Origin: DATMER01 sp034667225
GTDB taxonomy: Bacteria; Acidobacteriota; Thermoanaerobaculia; Multivoradales; UBA5704
Assembly: GCA_034667225.1 (NCBI GenBank)
Contig: JAXDKG010000063.1
Span: 62,001 to 126,000 of the forward strand
Direction of reading: 5' to 3'
DNA length: 64,000 bases
The notes beneath the pieces are model-generated. The model had not been told where the DNA came from. It was given only the letters and a program-made list of their open reading frames with translations, and searched no databases. Below are positions 41,265 to 50,748 of this stretch, in pieces. The position numbers and the translations under genes are program-made. Position 1 is the first letter of the stretch. The number at the start of each line of letters is the position of its first letter.

Positions 41265-42452
41265 CTACAGCAGCAGCACCTCGCATCCGGTGCCCGTGTC
41301 CGCCGGCTCCGCTCCCGCCCGGACCCTCACCAGCGCCGTTCCCACGCCGTAGGCGGCAAGGTCGTGGGAGCCTTTGGGTGGGCGGGGAGTCACGAAAAGG
41401 CGGCCTTCCCGGATTTTGACCTCCGCGGAAAGGAAGCGGTCCCGGCCTTTCGCGCCTGGGAGCGGCGCGGCCAGGGTCCCGGCGAGCGCGCCGGACCACC
41501 AACCATCCTCGATACCCATCAGCGTCCTCAGGGCCGGGCGGACGAACAGCCAGAAGGCCACCATGACCGAGGCCGGATTGCCGGGAAGGCCGAAGACCAG
41601 GCCCCCGGGATGCGTCGCGAAGACCAGCGGCTTGCCGGGCTGGATCGCCACCGCTTCGAAATGCGCCTGACAGCCGAGCTCGGCAAGCACCCCTTCGACC
41701 AGGTCGAGCTCCCCCATGGAGACGCCGCCGCAGAGGAGGAGGACGTCCGAGCGGAGTCCCTTCTCCACGAGCGCTTTGAGCTCATCCACCCGGTCCGGCG
41801 CGATGCCCAGGGCCTCGAAACGGAGCCCGATCCGGTTGCCGGCGGCCAGCAGGAAGTCGGTGTGGGAGTCCCGGAGCTGGCCCGGCTTGGGCTCGGTCTC
41901 GGGCGGCACCACCTCGTCACCCGTGGTGATGACTGCCACAGCCGGCGCCCGGTGCACGGGAACCTCGGGATAGCCATGCGTGGCGATCAGCCCCAGGGCT
42001 CCGGGAGTGAGGAGGGTGCCGGCAGGCAGGAGAGGATCTCCGGTCCGGAGCACCTCGCCCCGGCGGCGGATGTGGGCTCCCTCCGCCGCTTCAGTTTGAA
42101 AGACGACGGTTCTATTGCCGCCGTCGGACTGCTCGATCGGGATCACCCGGTCGGCGCCCAATGGAATCGGGGCGCCGGTCATGATCCGGGCCACGGCGGG
42201 CGGGTCGAGGCGGAAGCCGGGCGCGTCCCCGGCGACGACCGTGCCCGCCACGGGCCGGGGCTCGCCCGGGGGGACCGGACCGGGGAGGGCATAGCCGTCC
42301 ATGGCGGAGACTTCCAGGCCGGGCACGTCCACGGTTGCGGTCAGCGGATGGGCGAGCACCCGCCCTTGCGCGGAACGGCGGGGGAGGTTCTCTGGAAGCA
42401 GGGGGGCCAGCCCGGCCGCGATCCGCTGCCAGGCCTCGTCCGGGTGAATCAT
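41265..42452 (-). CDS. moeA: Molybdopterin molybdenumtransferase MoeA
   Basis: 395 aa, normal length. It inserts molybdate into adenylylated molybdopterin. Landmarks: VSAMDGYAL, RIMTGAPIPLGADRVIPIEQ, IRRRGEVL, AVITTGDEVV, LRDSHTDFLLA, LLLCGGVSMGELDLV and VFGLPGNPASVMV. It is the only Mo-cofactor synthesis gene here, apart from xdhC 8 kb away. The first codons overlap the region that seems to hold the promoter of the divergent DUF4388 gene. Confidence 0.94.
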   Translation of the reverse strand: MIHPDEAWQRIAAGLAPLLPENLPRRSAQGRVLAHPLTATVDVPGLEVSAMDGYALPGPVPPGEPRPVAGTVVAGDAPGFRLDPPAVARIMTGAPIPLGADRVIPIEQSDGGNRTVVFQTEAAEGAHIRRRGEVLRTGDPLLPAGTLLTPGALGLIATHGYPEVPVHRAPAVAVITTGDEVVPPETEPKPGQLRDSHTDFLLAAGNRIGLRFEALGIAPDRVDELKALVEKGLRSDVLLLCGGVSMGELDLVEGVLAELGCQAHFEAVAIQPGKPLVFATHPGGLVFGLPGNPASVMVAFWLFVRPALRTLMGIEDGWWSGALAGTLAAPLPGAKGRDRFLSAEVKIREGRLFVTPRPPKGSHDLAAYGVGTALVRVRAGAEPADTGTGCEVLLL

Positions 42453-42460
42453 GAGGGCAA

Positions 42461-42469
42461 TGGTATACT
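42461..42469 (+). promoter_or_regulatory. Extended -10 promoter for the DUF4388 gene
   Basis: TGGTATACT is an exact extended -10 element, ten bases from the divergent moeA start codon. Transcription would start near 42477 and leave about 43 bases to the TTG start at 42520. Confidence 0.5.
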
Positions 42470-42519
42470 CGCCCGACGTTTCACCTGAATTCTGGTCCGC
42501 TGTCCATGGGAGGAGTCCC

Positions 42520-43341
42520 TTGGCGACCGTCGAGCATAGCTTTCAATACCGGGGCGATCTGTCACAGACGGCGCTGCCGGAGATCCTCTACACCATCCAT
42601 CGCTTCCAGGTGCCGGGCGTGATCGAGGCCACCCGGGACGGGGTGATGAAGAGGGTATACATCAAGGAAGGGAACGTCGTGCATGCCTCCTCGTCGGATC
42701 GGGAGGACAGCCTCGGCAATTACCTGCTGCGCAGCGGCACGCTGACGCCGCAGGTCTTTGCGGAGACCATGCGCGAGCGCGAGCGGCTCCAGAAGCGCTA
42801 CGGCGTGGTGCTCATCGAGGCGGGCATCCTCTCCCCTTCCGAGATCTACCGCGCCATCCGGCAGCAGATCGAGGAGGTGGTCTGGAGCCTCTTCTACTGG
42901 CAGGACGGCGCCGTGATCTTCAGCATCGGCGACTTCCGGGAGCCCGACTCGGTGCGCATCCAGCTCCCGATGCGGCAGGTCATCCTCCAGGGGATCAAGC
43001 GCGCTCCCAACGCCAAGGCCCTGGCCGCCCGCCTGGGCCGGAAAGAGACGGTCTTCGAGCCGTGTTATCGGATGGAGGACCTGATCGAGGCCGCCCTGGA
43101 TGGCGACGAGTTCAGGCTCCTCAGCCTGGTGGACGGACAGCGGACCCTGTTCGACGTCTGCACCCAGGGGCCCCACGGAGCGGCGGACAACGCCAAGGTG
43201 ATGTATGCCTTCCAGGTGCTCCAGCTCATCCGGCCCGTGCCCGTGCCGGAGAAATCGCCGGCCTCCGAGCCCAAGCGGGAGGAGAGCACCGGGGCCATCA
43301 AGATAAGGTTCAAGACCACGGGCGACCGCTACGGCGGATAG
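42520..43341 (+). CDS. DUF4388 (PatA-like N-terminal) protein
   Basis: About 273 aa. The start is set at TTG 42520 because GGGAGGAG ends six bases before it and the domain begins soon after (FQYRGDLSQTALPEILYTIHRF). DUF4388 features continue: GVIEATRDGVMKRVYIKEGNVVHASSSD, then SLGNYLLRSGTL, and QQIEEVVWSLFYWQDGAVIFSIGD. The domain is found in acidobacterial, myxobacterial and cyanobacterial signalling proteins, often beside response regulators; here it stands alone. A longer in-frame ATG (42451) would overlap the promoter. Confidence 0.82.
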   Translation: MATVEHSFQYRGDLSQTALPEILYTIHRFQVPGVIEATRDGVMKRVYIKEGNVVHASSSDREDSLGNYLLRSGTLTPQVFAETMRERERLQKRYGVVLIEAGILSPSEIYRAIRQQIEEVVWSLFYWQDGAVIFSIGDFREPDSVRIQLPMRQVILQGIKRAPNAKALAARLGRKETVFEPCYRMEDLIEAALDGDEFRLLSLVDGQRTLFDVCTQGPHGAADNAKVMYAFQVLQLIRPVPVPEKSPASEPKREESTGAIKIRFKTTGDRYGG

Positions 43342-43357
43342 CCAGGGAGCGAGCTGA

Positions 43358-43720
43358 ATGCCGATTTACGAGTACGAGTGTCTGCAGTGTGGCAAGAGGA
43401 CGGAGTGGCTGCAGCGCATGTCGGACGGGCCTCTGGCGGCCTGTCCGCAATGCGGCGGCGAGGTCCGCAAGCTGATCTCCGCGCCCTCCTTCCGGTTCAA
43501 GGGGAGCGGCTTCTACAAGACCGACTACGCCGACAAGAAGAGCGGCATTTCGGGCAGCTCGGAAGGCAAGTCCGGGGGCGAGCCGGAGAGCAGCTCGGCG
43601 GGCAAGGCCGAGAGCAGGAGCGAGACCAAATCTGAGAGCAAGTCGGAGAGCAAGTCGGAGAGCAAGAGCGAGAGCTCTTCCACCGCCACCTCCTCCGAGA
43701 GCAAGAGCACGGCGACGTAG
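43358..43720 (+). CDS. FmdB-family zinc ribbon protein with KSES tail
   Basis: 120 aa. Residues 1-55 are the FmdB/CxxC ribbon: MPIYEYECLQCGKRTEW, CPQCGGEVRKLISAPSFRFKGSGFY. The family is proposed to regulate transcription or help translation. From residue 60 on, the chain is Ser/Lys/Glu repeats (KSESKSESKSES), surely disordered. It starts 16 bases after the DUF4388 gene and is probably in its operon. Confidence 0.87.
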   Translation: MPIYEYECLQCGKRTEWLQRMSDGPLAACPQCGGEVRKLISAPSFRFKGSGFYKTDYADKKSGISGSSEGKSGGEPESSSAGKAESRSETKSESKSESKSESKSESSSTATSSESKSTAT

Positions 43721-43831
43721 TCTGAGTAGGGCGGGGTTGCCGAAATAACCCTTCCCACCCTCCTGTTTCCCTCCGTGATGGCTCGTGCCAGCCTTTACAA
43801 CCTGGTCATTCTTCCGAGCACGGAGGTCTCC

Positions 43832-45325
43832 ATGAAGTTCGCCCGGATGTTCCTGTTCCTCGGTCTCCTGCCAGCGCTGCCGGCGGCCGCTACCACCTAC
43901 AAGATGGTCTCCGACCAGACCCTGGTCGACCAGTCGGCGGCCGTGGCCGAGGTGCGGATCACCGCGTCGCAGCCTGCGCCGGTCGAGGGGCGCCCCGCCA
44001 CCGACTACCTGGTCGAGGTCGAGCGCCTGGTCAAGGGCGACCTTCCGGGCAGCACGATTGTGGTGCGGGTCCCCGGAGGCGTCCGGCCGGACGGCGTCGG
44101 CCTCAAGGTCTTCGGCGCTCCCGAGTTCTACGAGGGCGAGACGGCGATGCTCTTCCTCCGTCCTGCGGAGGACGGCACCTACCGCATCCTCCACCTGATG
44201 CTCGGCGCCTTCCACCGCCGCCAGGTCGGCGGCCGGGACGTGGCCGTGCGCGACCTCTCCGACGCCTTCGAGGTCGGCCCGGCCGGTCTCGAGGCCAAGC
44301 GCGACATGGTCCGCGACTTCGACCGCTTCTCCGACTGGTCCTCCGACCGGGGCGAAGGGTTCCGCCGCGAGCGCGACTACGTGCTCGATGTCTCCCCGCA
44401 GGAGCTGGAGCAGGCCACGAGCTCCTTCACCCACATGGAAGACGACAACGGCACGCCCATCCGCTGGTTCCGCTTCGATTCCGGCCAGAGCGTCGCGTGG
44501 AAGGTCCACGTCAGCGGCCAGCCGGGGCTCGGCATCGAGCCGTCGATTGCGGCGTTCAAGATCGCCATGGATGCCTGGAACTCGGACGCGGGCTCGGACG
44601 TCCGCTATACCTATGACGGGACGACCACGTCCGGAGCCGGTCTCGATCATGACGACGGCGTCAATGCCATCCTCTTCGACGATCCGCGGCGCAACGAGGC
44701 CGAGGGGACCTTCTCCTGCGGCGACGGCGGAGTCATCGCGGTCGGTGGGCCGTTCTTCTTCACCTCGACCCGCAGGTGGGGCGGCAAGTCCTGGCACGAG
44801 GCGGTCGAGGCCGACATCGTGACCAACGATGGCACAGAGTGCTTCTTCCAGAACGATCCGAAAGTGGCGGAGGAGATCTTCGCGCACGAGCTCGGGCACA
44901 CGCTCGGGATCGGTCACGCGCCCACCCGTGACTCCCTGATGTTCGCCAGAGCCCATGACGACGGCCGCGGCGCCCAACTGGGAGCCGACGACAGGGCGGC
45001 GGTGGCCTCCATCTATCCGATGTCCGGCAGCGGAGGCGGTTCGGGAGCCAGCCTGGCGGCTCCGGCGAAGCTGATCGCGAAGGCGGCCTCCGGCACCGAG
45101 GTGAGGCTCTCCTGGAAGGACAAGTCGTCCGCCGAGACGGGTTTCCAGATCGAGGCCAGGGCCAAGGGCGGCAAGTTCCTCGAGGTCCTGACCGTGCCTG
45201 CCGGGAGCACCTCGGCCGTGGTGAGCGGCCTGACGCGCGGGAAGGTGTACATCTTCCGCGTGCGCGCCTCCGGAGATTCGGGCTCTTCGGAATACAGCAA
45301 TCTGGCCCGGGCAACCCCGCGATAA
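43832..45325 (+). CDS. Secreted matrixin-like metallopeptidase with fibronectin type III domain
   Basis: 497 aa; ATG 43832 has GGAGG upstream and opens a signal peptide (FARMFLFLGLLPALPAAA). An N-terminal region (about 20-190) holds a beta-rich domain (YLVEVERLVKGDLPGSTIVVRVPGG as position guide near 60). The catalytic domain (about 225-405) has AFKIAMDAWNSDAGSDVRY and the zinc site HELGHTLGIGHAPTRDSLM (HExxHxxGxxH with Met-turn). The C-terminal 90 residues are a fibronectin type III domain (VRLSWKDKSSAETGFQIEAR). It probably digests external protein. It ends four bases from a convergent gene. Confidence 0.87.
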   Translation: MKFARMFLFLGLLPALPAAATTYKMVSDQTLVDQSAAVAEVRITASQPAPVEGRPATDYLVEVERLVKGDLPGSTIVVRVPGGVRPDGVGLKVFGAPEFYEGETAMLFLRPAEDGTYRILHLMLGAFHRRQVGGRDVAVRDLSDAFEVGPAGLEAKRDMVRDFDRFSDWSSDRGEGFRRERDYVLDVSPQELEQATSSFTHMEDDNGTPIRWFRFDSGQSVAWKVHVSGQPGLGIEPSIAAFKIAMDAWNSDAGSDVRYTYDGTTTSGAGLDHDDGVNAILFDDPRRNEAEGTFSCGDGGVIAVGGPFFFTSTRRWGGKSWHEAVEADIVTNDGTECFFQNDPKVAEEIFAHELGHTLGIGHAPTRDSLMFARAHDDGRGAQLGADDRAAVASIYPMSGSGGGSGASLAAPAKLIAKAASGTEVRLSWKDKSSAETGFQIEARAKGGKFLEVLTVPAGSTSAVVSGLTRGKVYIFRVRASGDSGSSEYSNLARATPR

Positions 45326-45329
45326 GCCT

Positions 45330-46568
45330 TCACTCCACCCTGGGGAGGGGGGCTTCCCTCTCCCCAAGGGCCACCGCCCCCGCCACCACGACCGCCGGGA
45401 ACAGGTGCATGGCCAGCCGCGGGAAGCTGGCGATGACCTGGTACTCGGTATCCACCGCCGAAGACAAGTAAGTCCACAGGTAGAACACGAGCTGCAGCGA
45501 GATCACAGCCCCGGCTGCCCGGGTGCGGCGGGGGAGCAGCAGGAGCGGCGCCGCGAGCAGCACCAGCGTGAGCCCGTGCCAGCTCTCCTTCCAGCCCGCG
45601 ACCTCGGCCAGGCCGCGCAGCACCTCCGGCGCCCGGCCAAGGGCGAACGTCCCCGAGTTGAACTTCTGGTAAAGCCCGTGACGGAAGGTCTGGATCGCCC
45701 AGGTCCCCGCCACGGCCGCCATGGGCAGACCCAGCCGGAGGGCCACGCCAATCTCCCTCGGTTTCCCCCGGCGTAAGAGCTGCACGCCGGCCAGGAAGGC
45801 GGCGAGGGGCATACCCTCGATCTTGGAGGCGGCGGCGAAGGCGGCGGCGATGCCCACCTCCCAATCCCCCTCGCGGTCGGCAGGCCGGAGCAGGGCAGGG
45901 AGGGCCGCCGCCAAGGCGAGGGCCGGCATCCAGTCTGCGGCGCCGGCCATGCGGTGCACGATCCCGAAGCCGGCCAGGGCGAAGGCCGCGATGGCCAGCC
46001 CCGCGGGAGCGAAAGGGCGCGGAGTGTCCAGCGTCTCCCGGGCCGAGACGAGGATCAGCGCGAAGAAGAGAACCGACCAGAGCATCTGGTGAGACGCCTC
46101 GAACCGCCCCTCCAGAATCGCGGTCCCGGCAAACAGCTCGGGCAGCAGGTTCGGGTAGTCCGGATGGATCACCCAGTTCCACCCTTTCGCCAGCCAGGCG
46201 TAATCGACCCCCCGCGCCAGGAAGAACCGCTCCCCCTTGAGCCCCCAGTGAAAGATGAAGTCCGGCGTCGCAATCCACAAGGTAGGGGCAAACGCCGCGA
46301 AAGCCGAGAACGCGAACAACGCCGGCCCGTCTCCCCAATCCGGAGTCCTTATGGGCCTTGGGGTCCTTGCCGCCCTTCTTCCCAGCCCGGCGAGCACCAC
46401 CAAGGGCAGCACCACCGCCGTCCGTCCCCACCGCACTCCGAAGAAGTCATACGCCGTGAGCAGCAGGTGGAACATCACCGCGCCCGCCATGAAGCGCGCG
46501 GTCCACCGGGAGACCGGCAGCGCGCGCCCGGCCAGGGCGAGGAGAATTGCCAGGAAGATCGCGCTCAC
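45330..46568 (-). CDS. Polytopic membrane protein, possible GT-C glycosyltransferase
   Basis: About 412 aa starting at GTG 46568, which overlaps the stop of the upstream gene (GTGA). About 10 membrane helices. The loop FHWGLKGERFFLARGVDYAWLAK with HPDYPNLLPELFAGTAILEGR is in the position of the acceptor/donor loop in ArnT/PMT-like GT-C enzymes, but no firm motif is seen. It is tied to the small gene upstream and lies in a group of methyltransferase and YfhO genes, which supports a role in surface glycan or lipid modification. Confidence 0.6.
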   Translation of the reverse strand: MSAIFLAILLALAGRALPVSRWTARFMAGAVMFHLLLTAYDFFGVRWGRTAVVLPLVVLAGLGRRAARTPRPIRTPDWGDGPALFAFSAFAAFAPTLWIATPDFIFHWGLKGERFFLARGVDYAWLAKGWNWVIHPDYPNLLPELFAGTAILEGRFEASHQMLWSVLFFALILVSARETLDTPRPFAPAGLAIAAFALAGFGIVHRMAGAADWMPALALAAALPALLRPADREGDWEVGIAAAFAAASKIEGMPLAAFLAGVQLLRRGKPREIGVALRLGLPMAAVAGTWAIQTFRHGLYQKFNSGTFALGRAPEVLRGLAEVAGWKESWHGLTLVLLAAPLLLLPRRTRAAGAVISLQLVFYLWTYLSSAVDTEYQVIASFPRLAMHLFPAVVVAGAVALGEREAPLPRVE

Positions 46569-46987
46569 AGGGGCTGGACCCGGAAGAGCTGGCAGCCGGT
46601 GAGCTTCTTCACCAATTTCGCCCGGGGGAGGCGGATTGGCACCCGGTGGGAGATCAGGTACTCGGCCATCTCGGCCGCCCGCGGCATCTCCGGCAGGATG
46701 ACGTCGTACTCGGGCAGTCCGTAGGCGGCCCAGCGCCAGCGGAAGAACTCGGCCTCCTGCGGGCCGGGGGAGGTGAAGACGACCACGCTGCCCGGTGGGA
46801 TGAGCGGACGCGCCTCGGCGAAGCACCGCTCCAGGACGTTGATCTGCGGCATGCCGAACCGCCACTGGACCGGATCGCTGAAGAAGACGTTCCGCCGGTC
46901 GTATTCGGCGAGCGCCTTCTGGAGGTGCGCCAGGAACATGAAGGCGCTCCAGACCAGCAGGAATCCCAGGACCAAGCGTCTTGGCAT
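46565..46987 (-). CDS. Small membrane-anchored protein of unknown function
   Basis: 140 aa. The N-terminus is one hydrophobic helix (LVLGFLLVWSAFMFLAHLQKAL); the rest looks soluble, with IPPGSVVVFTSPGPQEAEFFRWRWAAYGLPEYDVILP (near residues 65-100) resembling the periplasmic domain of proteins that accompany GT-C enzymes. Its stop overlaps the GTG of the next gene, so they are made together. It is divergent from the methyltransferase at 47027 with only 39 bases between. Confidence 0.6.
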   Translation of the reverse strand: MPRRLVLGFLLVWSAFMFLAHLQKALAEYDRRNVFFSDPVQWRFGMPQINVLERCFAEARPLIPPGSVVVFTSPGPQEAEFFRWRWAAYGLPEYDVILPEMPRAAEMAEYLISHRVPIRLPRAKLVKKLTGCQLFRVQPL

Positions 46988-47026
46988 TCGCCGGACGTTA
47001 TCACCCTGGTAAACTCGCCGCCGCTC

Positions 47027-48361
47027 ATGAGCCTGGCCTATCGACCTGACGAGACGAGCCCCTTTGTGCGGGCCTTTCTGGACGACCGCGGCCTGGAGTC
47101 CTCTGGCGTGGACCTGGCCATCGATGACCGCGACGAGATGCTCGGCTTTCTGGTCGACGGCATGGAGGGGGACCGCGACAAGGCCCTGTTCGCCTACTTC
47201 CGTTCCGGCCTGAGCATCGCCGACGCCCTGCTCCAGGTGCTGCGCTGGCGATACCCAGAGGGCATAGGCAATGTCCTCGACTTCGCCAGCGGCTACGGCC
47301 GGATCACCCGCTTCCTCGTGCGCGAGATCGAGCCCGAGAGCCTCTGGGTCGCTGACGTCTACGAGGGCGGCGTGCGCTTCCAGGAGGAGCGCTTCGGCGT
47401 GCACGGTGTGGTCTCGACCGTACGGCCCGAGGATCTGGACCTGGGCGAGACCTTCGACGCCATCCTGGTCACCTCCCTCTTCACCCATCTGCCCGAGGAG
47501 AGGTTCCTCGCCTGGCTGCGGGTGCTCTTCGGCCGGCTCAACCCCGGGGGCGTGCTCGCCTTCAGCACCCACGACCCGAGCCTGCTCCTGCCCTGCCCGC
47601 CGATGCCGGAGAGCGGGCTCCTGTTCCAGGAGATCAGCGAGAGCGGCTCGCTCGACACCAGCGATTACGGCTCGACCTGGGTCACAGAGGCGTTCGTGCG
47701 CGGCGCCGTGGCCCGGGTCGCCCCGTCAGCTTCCGTCCACCGCCTGAAGCGCGGGCTCTGCAACTACCAGGACCTCTACGTGGCCGTGCTGGAGCCGGGC
47801 GTGGACTTCTCCGGCCTGCTCTACACCGGCGAGCCGTATTTCTATCTGGAGCATTGCAAGATTCCAGGACCCGGCCGGCTGGAAATGAGAGGCTGGGCCG
47901 CCTTGCGCACCGGCGAAGTGGAGGCGGTCGAAGTGGTCCTGGACGGGCGGCTCCTGGCCGAGCTCCCGGTCGCGCACCCGCGGCCCGACGTGGCCGGGAT
48001 GTTCGGCGAGCCGCGCTACCTCCTCTCGGGCTGGGACGGCGCCTTCGCGCTGCCGCCCGGGACCTCCCGCCGCTCGTCGGTGCTCGTCATCCGCGTGCGG
48101 GACGGGCGCGGCGTGAGCCACCCGCTGCGGGCCGGCTCGGTCGAGTCGCTGCTCCTCGAATCGGCGCGCAACGACGTCTCGGTCCTCCACCACGATCTGA
48201 GGATGGCCGGCGAGCGGCTGGCCGAGGTCCAGGCCCGGGCGGACGCTGAGATCGGCGGTCTGCGCGCGCGGATCGCGGCCATGGAATCCAGCCGTTTCTG
48301 GAAGATGAGGAACGCCTGGTTCCGGCTCAAACGGGGCGCGGGTCTGACCAAGGAAGATTGA
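47027..48361 (+). CDS. SAM-dependent methyltransferase with beta domain and FWKMR tail (paralogue 2)
   Basis: 444 aa. It matches the 39820-41229 protein domain by domain: VLDFASGYGRITRFLV, ESLWVADVYEGGVRFQEERFG, FDAILVTSLFTHLPEERFLAWL, LNPGGVLAFSTHDPSLL, YGSTWVTEAFVRG, then a beta domain (MRGWAALRTGEVEAVEVVLDG), a coiled coil and RIAAMESSRFWKMRNAWFRLKR. The ATG at 47027 is the first sensible start; TGGTAAACT lies 11 bases upstream, no ribosome site. The YfhO-like gene follows directly, its start overlapping or touching this stop. Confidence 0.82.
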   Translation: MSLAYRPDETSPFVRAFLDDRGLESSGVDLAIDDRDEMLGFLVDGMEGDRDKALFAYFRSGLSIADALLQVLRWRYPEGIGNVLDFASGYGRITRFLVREIEPESLWVADVYEGGVRFQEERFGVHGVVSTVRPEDLDLGETFDAILVTSLFTHLPEERFLAWLRVLFGRLNPGGVLAFSTHDPSLLLPCPPMPESGLLFQEISESGSLDTSDYGSTWVTEAFVRGAVARVAPSASVHRLKRGLCNYQDLYVAVLEPGVDFSGLLYTGEPYFYLEHCKIPGPGRLEMRGWAALRTGEVEAVEVVLDGRLLAELPVAHPRPDVAGMFGEPRYLLSGWDGAFALPPGTSRRSSVLVIRVRDGRGVSHPLRAGSVESLLLESARNDVSVLHHDLRMAGERLAEVQARADAEIGGLRARIAAMESSRFWKMRNAWFRLKRGAGLTKED

Positions 48362-48363
48362 TC

Positions 48364-50733
48364 ATGATCCTGCCCGGCCTCTACGTAGCGCTCCTGGCCC
48401 TGGGGCTCGTCTGGGCGCTGCGCCGGTGGTTCGACCCGGTGCCGGCGCGCATCCTGATCCTCTTCGCACTGGTCCCCTTCCTGCTCTTCGGCCGCGCTCT
48501 CCTGGGAGGGGAAGTCCTCCTCCCCCTGGGATCGTTGCAGGGCTACGTGCCCTACCGCCATCTCGCGCCCGTGGACGGGCCCGGCTACGGCCTGCAAGGC
48601 GACCTGATCCGGCAGATCGCGCCCTGGCAAGCCGAAGTGCGGCGGGCCCTGGCCGACGGCCGCTGGCCGCTCTGGAATGCCAACGCGGGAGCCGGCATGC
48701 CGCTGATGGGAGACCCGCAGTCCCAGGCCTTCCAGCCGCTCGTCATGGCGTCCTACCTGTTCGACCTGTGGAGCGGAGTGGGGATCACGGCTTCGCTCCG
48801 GGTCCTGCTGGCCCTGGTCTTCCTCTTCCTGCTGTTCCGGCGGCTGGGGCTGGGAGAGCCCGCGGCCGCGCTGGGCGCGATCGCCTACGGCCTGGGGGGG
48901 TTCCTGATTCTCTGGCTGGGCTGGCCCATGGCGAATTCGGCCGCCCTGCTCCCCCTGGGGCTCTACGCCGCTCTCCGGGTGGATGAGTTGGGAGGCCGCC
49001 GCGACCTCTTCCTGCTCTTCCTGGCGGGCTTCGGTCTCTTCTTGGGTGGGCATCCCGAGACCGTGGTCTACGCCCTTGCCTTCGTCGGCCTCTTCCTCGC
49101 CGCCCGCGCTCTGGCGCGGCGCTCGTTCCGGCCGCTGCTCCTTGGAGGTTTGGCGCTCGTCCTCTCCGGGATGGCGGCGGCGCCGGTCCTCCTGCCGGTG
49201 CAGGAGTATCTGCCCGCGAGCGAGCGCTCGGTGGTCGTAGCAGCCGTCCTGGCGCCGCGCCCGCTCTCCGACGTCGTGAAGAGCCTGGGGAATCCCGCGG
49301 TCCGCGAGACCTGGAAGAAACAGGCGGAGAACAGGCTCGTCCCCATCGCGGCGGCGCGGGCCTTCGGGGACTTCACCTTCTATTGGGGTGAGAACAATGT
49401 CATCGAGGATGCCAGTGGCTTCGTGGGCGGCGCCACGCTGCTGCTGGCGCTGGCCGCCATGGTTTCCCCCCGGCGGCAGCGATTCCCCCAGGAGCGGCTC
49501 GCCGCCGGGGTGCTGATCGCCTGCCTGCTCCTGATCGTCCAGCCGCCCGGGTTCAACAACCTGTTCGGGCAGCTGCCCGTGATCGGAGCCACGGCGATCC
49601 ACCGTCATCACCGGATGCTGGTCCTCGTGGGCCTCTGCGTCTCCTGGCTTGCGGCCTGCGAGGCGGAGCGCTGGCAGCGCAGCCCGGGGAGGCGCCGCCT
49701 CCTGGTGATCCTGTCGGCCGTGCTGGTCGGGGTGATCGTCTGGTCCTACCTCGGCCATGATCCGACGCCCGGCCAAGCCCTCGAGGGCCAGCGGGATGTC
49801 TGGATGATCACGCAGCTCGCCTTCCTGGCCTCGGGAGCTGCCCTGCTCCTTGTCCATGATCGACGGGCGGCCTGGATCCTCCCCTTGGTGGTGGGGGCGG
49901 AGCTGCTCATCCTGCACCTGCCGTTCAACCCGTCGGGCCCGCGGCGGCTCGCCTATCCGGTGACGCCGCCCGTGCGCTTCGTCCAGGAGCGCCTCGGGGA
50001 TTTCCGGATGGTCGGCTTCGGCCCTTTCGTGCTGCCCGCCAACTTCCACGAGGTCTATGGCCTCCGGAACGTCGGGATCGACAACCCTTCGCGGCCCGAC
50101 CTCTACATGCGGGTGGTCAGGTCGGTGAACCAGGGCACGTTCCTGCCGAGCTTCACCCGGGTCCGGCACCCGGTCTACGACCTGCTGGGGGTGCGCTACG
50201 TGATGACGGAGGCCGGCACGGAGCTGCCGGGGCCGCTCCGCCCGGTTTTCCGGCACCCGTCGGGCTGGGTCTACGAGAGGCCGGGAGCGCTTCCGCTCCT
50301 CTTCCTGCCTTCGCGCGCGGTACCCTTCGCGGGGGGCAACTGGCAGCGCTGGGTGGACAAGAACCCCGACTTCGCCGAGAGGGCGCTCGTCCAGCGCACC
50401 CCCGGAGGGGGCAAGTGGCGGGCCAGGGAGCCGGAAGCTTCGTCGCTGCAGCTCATCGAGGTCCAGCCAGCGCAGCTCCGAGCCCGGACCGTTCTGAGCG
50501 AGCCCCGCCTGCTCGCCTCCAGCATCCTGCAGGACGGCAACTGGCGCCTTCTCGTGGACGGCCAGCCGCGCGAGATCATTGCGGCGAACGGCCCCTTCGT
50601 CGCGGCTTGGCTGGAGCCGGGGGAGCGCGAGGTCGAGCTCGTCTACCGGCCGACGAGCTTCGTGGTGGGGTGCCTGCTCTCGGCGCTCGCGTTGTCCACG
50701 GCAGCGGCTTGGTGGGTGCCGCGGCCGCGCTGA
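48364..50733 (+). CDS. YfhO-like polytopic membrane protein
   Basis: About 789 aa with roughly 12 membrane helices and a C-terminal extracytoplasmic beta domain. YfhO features: LGGEVLLPLGSLQGYVPYR near the start, PWQAEVRRALADGRWPLWNANAGAGMP, LFLGGHPETVVYALAF, and late PLLFLPSRAVPFAGG and WRLLVDGQPREIIAANGPF. Family members add sugars to lipoteichoic or surface glycans in Firmicutes; here the substrate is unknown. TTG 48358 overlaps the methyltransferase stop, and ATG 48364 follows AAGGA at a better distance. Co-transcription with the methyltransferase is likely. Confidence 0.82.
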   Translation: MILPGLYVALLALGLVWALRRWFDPVPARILILFALVPFLLFGRALLGGEVLLPLGSLQGYVPYRHLAPVDGPGYGLQGDLIRQIAPWQAEVRRALADGRWPLWNANAGAGMPLMGDPQSQAFQPLVMASYLFDLWSGVGITASLRVLLALVFLFLLFRRLGLGEPAAALGAIAYGLGGFLILWLGWPMANSAALLPLGLYAALRVDELGGRRDLFLLFLAGFGLFLGGHPETVVYALAFVGLFLAARALARRSFRPLLLGGLALVLSGMAAAPVLLPVQEYLPASERSVVVAAVLAPRPLSDVVKSLGNPAVRETWKKQAENRLVPIAAARAFGDFTFYWGENNVIEDASGFVGGATLLLALAAMVSPRRQRFPQERLAAGVLIACLLLIVQPPGFNNLFGQLPVIGATAIHRHHRMLVLVGLCVSWLAACEAERWQRSPGRRRLLVILSAVLVGVIVWSYLGHDPTPGQALEGQRDVWMITQLAFLASGAALLLVHDRRAAWILPLVVGAELLILHLPFNPSGPRRLAYPVTPPVRFVQERLGDFRMVGFGPFVLPANFHEVYGLRNVGIDNPSRPDLYMRVVRSVNQGTFLPSFTRVRHPVYDLLGVRYVMTEAGTELPGPLRPVFRHPSGWVYERPGALPLLFLPSRAVPFAGGNWQRWVDKNPDFAERALVQRTPGGGKWRAREPEASSLQLIEVQPAQLRARTVLSEPRLLASSILQDGNWRLLVDGQPREIIAANGPFVAAWLEPGEREVELVYRPTSFVVGCLLSALALSTAAAWWVPRPR

Positions 50734-50748
50734 GGTATCCTCTATCCC

